Assembly: GCA_015056105.1 (NCBI GenBank)
Contig: SVGX01000007.1
Coordinates: 1 to 43,173, forward strand
Direction of reading: 5' to 3'
Length of the DNA: 43,173 bases
From: Clostridiales bacterium
GTDB lineage: Bacteria > Bacillota > Clostridia > Christensenellales > CAG-138
This document shows positions 42,295 through 43,173 of this stretch, piece by piece. Position 1 is the first letter of the stretch. Every line of letters starts with the position of its first letter. Below the pieces are notes generated by a model. The model saw only the letters and a list, made by a program, of their open reading frames with translations, ran no database searches and was not told where the DNA came from. The position numbers and the translations under genes were made by a program.

Positions 42295-42759
42295 ATGAAG
42301 AAAGACAGTATGCTTCAGTTCATCAAATTTGCCGTTGTGGGCGCATCCAACACGGTGGTGGATTTCCTTGTGTTCCAGCTTTTGAACCTGACACTCGGCT
42401 GGGCATATCTGGCACAGGTCATCGGCTACAGCGCGGGCGTTCTCAACAGCTATTTCTGGAACAGCCGCTGGACCTTTAAGCGGGAACACGACCGCAGCGC
42501 AAGGGAAAAAGCAGCGTTTCTTGCCGTAAACCTTGCTTCGCTCGGGGTATCGCTCGGCGTGCTGTGGCTTTGTAAAAATCCTCTCGGCATAACGGACGTA
42601 TGGGTATCTTCTTGGCTGCCGAAAGCCCTTTCAGGCTTCGTGAACGGCGATACGGTGGGAAAACTGATCGCAACGCCCTGTGCCATTCTTGTGAATTTCA
42701 TCGGAAACAAGCTGTTCGTGTTCCGTACAAAGCGGGAAGAGGAGAACAGCGGAAAATAA
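42295..42759 (+). CDS. GtrA-family membrane protein
   Basis: A 154-residue protein with four predicted membrane segments. The N-terminal [19 protein letters not shown] and the [11 protein letters not shown] motif match the GtrA family, which flips or presents polyprenyl-phosphate sugars for envelope glycosylation. AAGGGAG lies close before the ATG. It follows the double glycosyltransferase by 12 bases, so the pair probably forms one functional unit for glycan or protein O-glycosylation. The next gene, comM, starts 34 bases downstream. Confidence 0.9.
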   Translation: MKKDSMLQFIKFAVVGASNTVVDFLVFQLLNLTLGWAYLAQVIGYSAGVLNSYFWNSRWTFKREHDRSAREKAAFLAVNLASLGVSLGVLWLCKNPLGITDVWVSSWLPKALSGFVNGDTVGKLIATPCAILVNFIGNKLFVFRTKREEENSGK

Positions 42760-42793
42760 CAAAAAGCGGCAAACTGCCTGGGGAGGGGAACGC

Positions 42794-43173
42794 ATGCTTG
42801 CCAAGATTAAAAGCTACGGCCTGATGGGGATAGAAGGTTTTTCGGTATCCGTCGAGGTCTATGTTTCGCAAGGCCTTCCGGCTTACGACACGGTAGGACT
42901 GCCGGATGCGGCCGTACGCGAATCAAAGGAACGTGTGCGTGCGGCAATACGAAACAGCGGTTTTGAATTTCCCGTGCAGCGGGTAACGGTAAACCTTGCG
43001 CCCGCGGATCTTCGGAAAGAGGGTTCCGTTTACGATCTGCCTATCGCGGTGGGCCTTCTTGCGGCGACAGAGCAGATCAAGCCGACACCGCTTCTTGAAG
43101 AATGCCTCTTTCTCGGCGAGCTTGCCCTTGACGGTACGCTGCGCGGCGTCCCCGGGATCCTCCCGATGGTCAT
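42794..43173 (+). CDS. comM: YifB/ComM family Mg-chelatase-like AAA+ ATPase, N-terminal part (cut by window end)
   Basis: The first 126 codons of a ComM/YifB-type protein. The visible part is the ChlI-like N-terminal domain: [60 protein letters not shown] and [13 protein letters not shown]. ComM is a hexameric helicase that helps branch migration in natural transformation in Gram-negatives; the role in Firmicutes is less clear. The ATPase domain lies beyond the window. GGGAGGGG precedes the ATG by six to seven bases. It is normally next to yraN in this genomic neighbourhood, which supports the call. Confidence 0.93.
   Translation, partial: MLAKIKSYGLMGIEGFSVSVEVYVSQGLPAYDTVGLPDAAVRESKERVRAAIRNSGFEFPVQRVTVNLAPADLRKEGSVYDLPIAVGLLAATEQIKPTPLLEECLFLGELALDGTLRGVPGILPMV

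Noticed and set aside
1-43173. CRISPR arrays, tRNA, rRNA, prophage or defence islands
   Set aside because: I searched by eye on both strands and saw no regular direct repeats, no cloverleaf or rRNA signatures and no phage or defence gene set.

Overview
The window looks like a chromosomal segment of an anaerobic, low-abundance-type Clostridia (Bacillota). The base composition is moderate-to-high GC by eye. Evidence for this placement: a 270-nt Firmicutes-type SRP RNA with Alu domain, the dgt-dnaG-rpoD block, the rbgA-rnhB-yraN-comM block, an EF-P gene followed by a CD1247-type zinc-ribbon protein, DUF421-DUF4363, pyruvate phosphate dikinase, a biosynthetic thiolase, and ferredoxin-domain aldo/keto reductases. 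Starts are mostly ATG with GGAGG-like ribosome binding sites; several genes use TTG. Many sigma-A promoters close to TTGACA-17-TATAAT and many strong intrinsic terminators can be read directly.

Layout. 1-3.2 kb: a TraX-family membrane protein, convergent with rsmA(ksgA), and a YabE-like G5/3D cell-wall protein. 3.2-7.7 kb: a penicillin-binding protein broken by a one-base deletion, then thiolase, an FlK-type thioesterase and a PNPOx-fold protein. 7.7-8.1 kb: the SRP RNA gene (minus) with its own promoter and terminator. 8.2-11.5 kb (minus): a QueG-like iron-sulfur protein, then alanine racemase overlapping an M20 amidohydrolase. 11.6-13.3 kb: a divergent cyclase-family hydrolase, a 44-residue YqzL-like gene (minus) and recO. 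13.4-20.3 kb: ppdK, dgt, dnaG and rpoD, the replication/transcription core. 20.5-24.6 kb: a hemolysin III-family protein, a secreted SpoIID-SH3-SH3-dockerin protein, efp and the CD1247-type protein. 24.6-26.3 kb (minus): a HAD hydrolase and a DEDDh exonuclease. 26.8-33.2 kb is an accessory-like stretch: two unusual aldo/keto reductases, a small EamA transporter, a methyltransferase-acetyltransferase pair, an IS30 transposase relic, and an SOS-controlled Y-family polymerase with YolD. 33.2-36.3 kb: a Na/Pi cotransporter divergent from DUF421-DUF4363. 36.4-43.2 kb: rbgA-rnhB-yraN, then a 1,250-residue double GT-C glycosyltransferase with GtrA, then the start of comM, cut by the window end.

How the genes work together. 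Most modules are housekeeping: ribosome maturation (rsmA, rbgA, efp), RNA/DNA metabolism (rnhB, recO, dnaG, dgt), protein targeting (SRP RNA), wall synthesis and remodelling (alr, PBP, YabE-like, SpoIID-like) and central metabolism (ppdK, thiolase). The GT-C/GtrA pair sits inside an otherwise conserved yraN-comM neighbourhood and probably makes or attaches a polyprenyl-linked surface glycan. No CRISPR array, tRNA, rRNA, prophage or recognisable defence island is visible. I did not find a clearly new system; the most unusual items are the dockerin on a SpoIID-type protein, the GT-C double enzyme, an aldo/keto reductase without its catalytic Tyr and Lys, and several small features that standard ORF calling misses (SRP RNA, YqzL-like gene, IS30 relic, SOS box).
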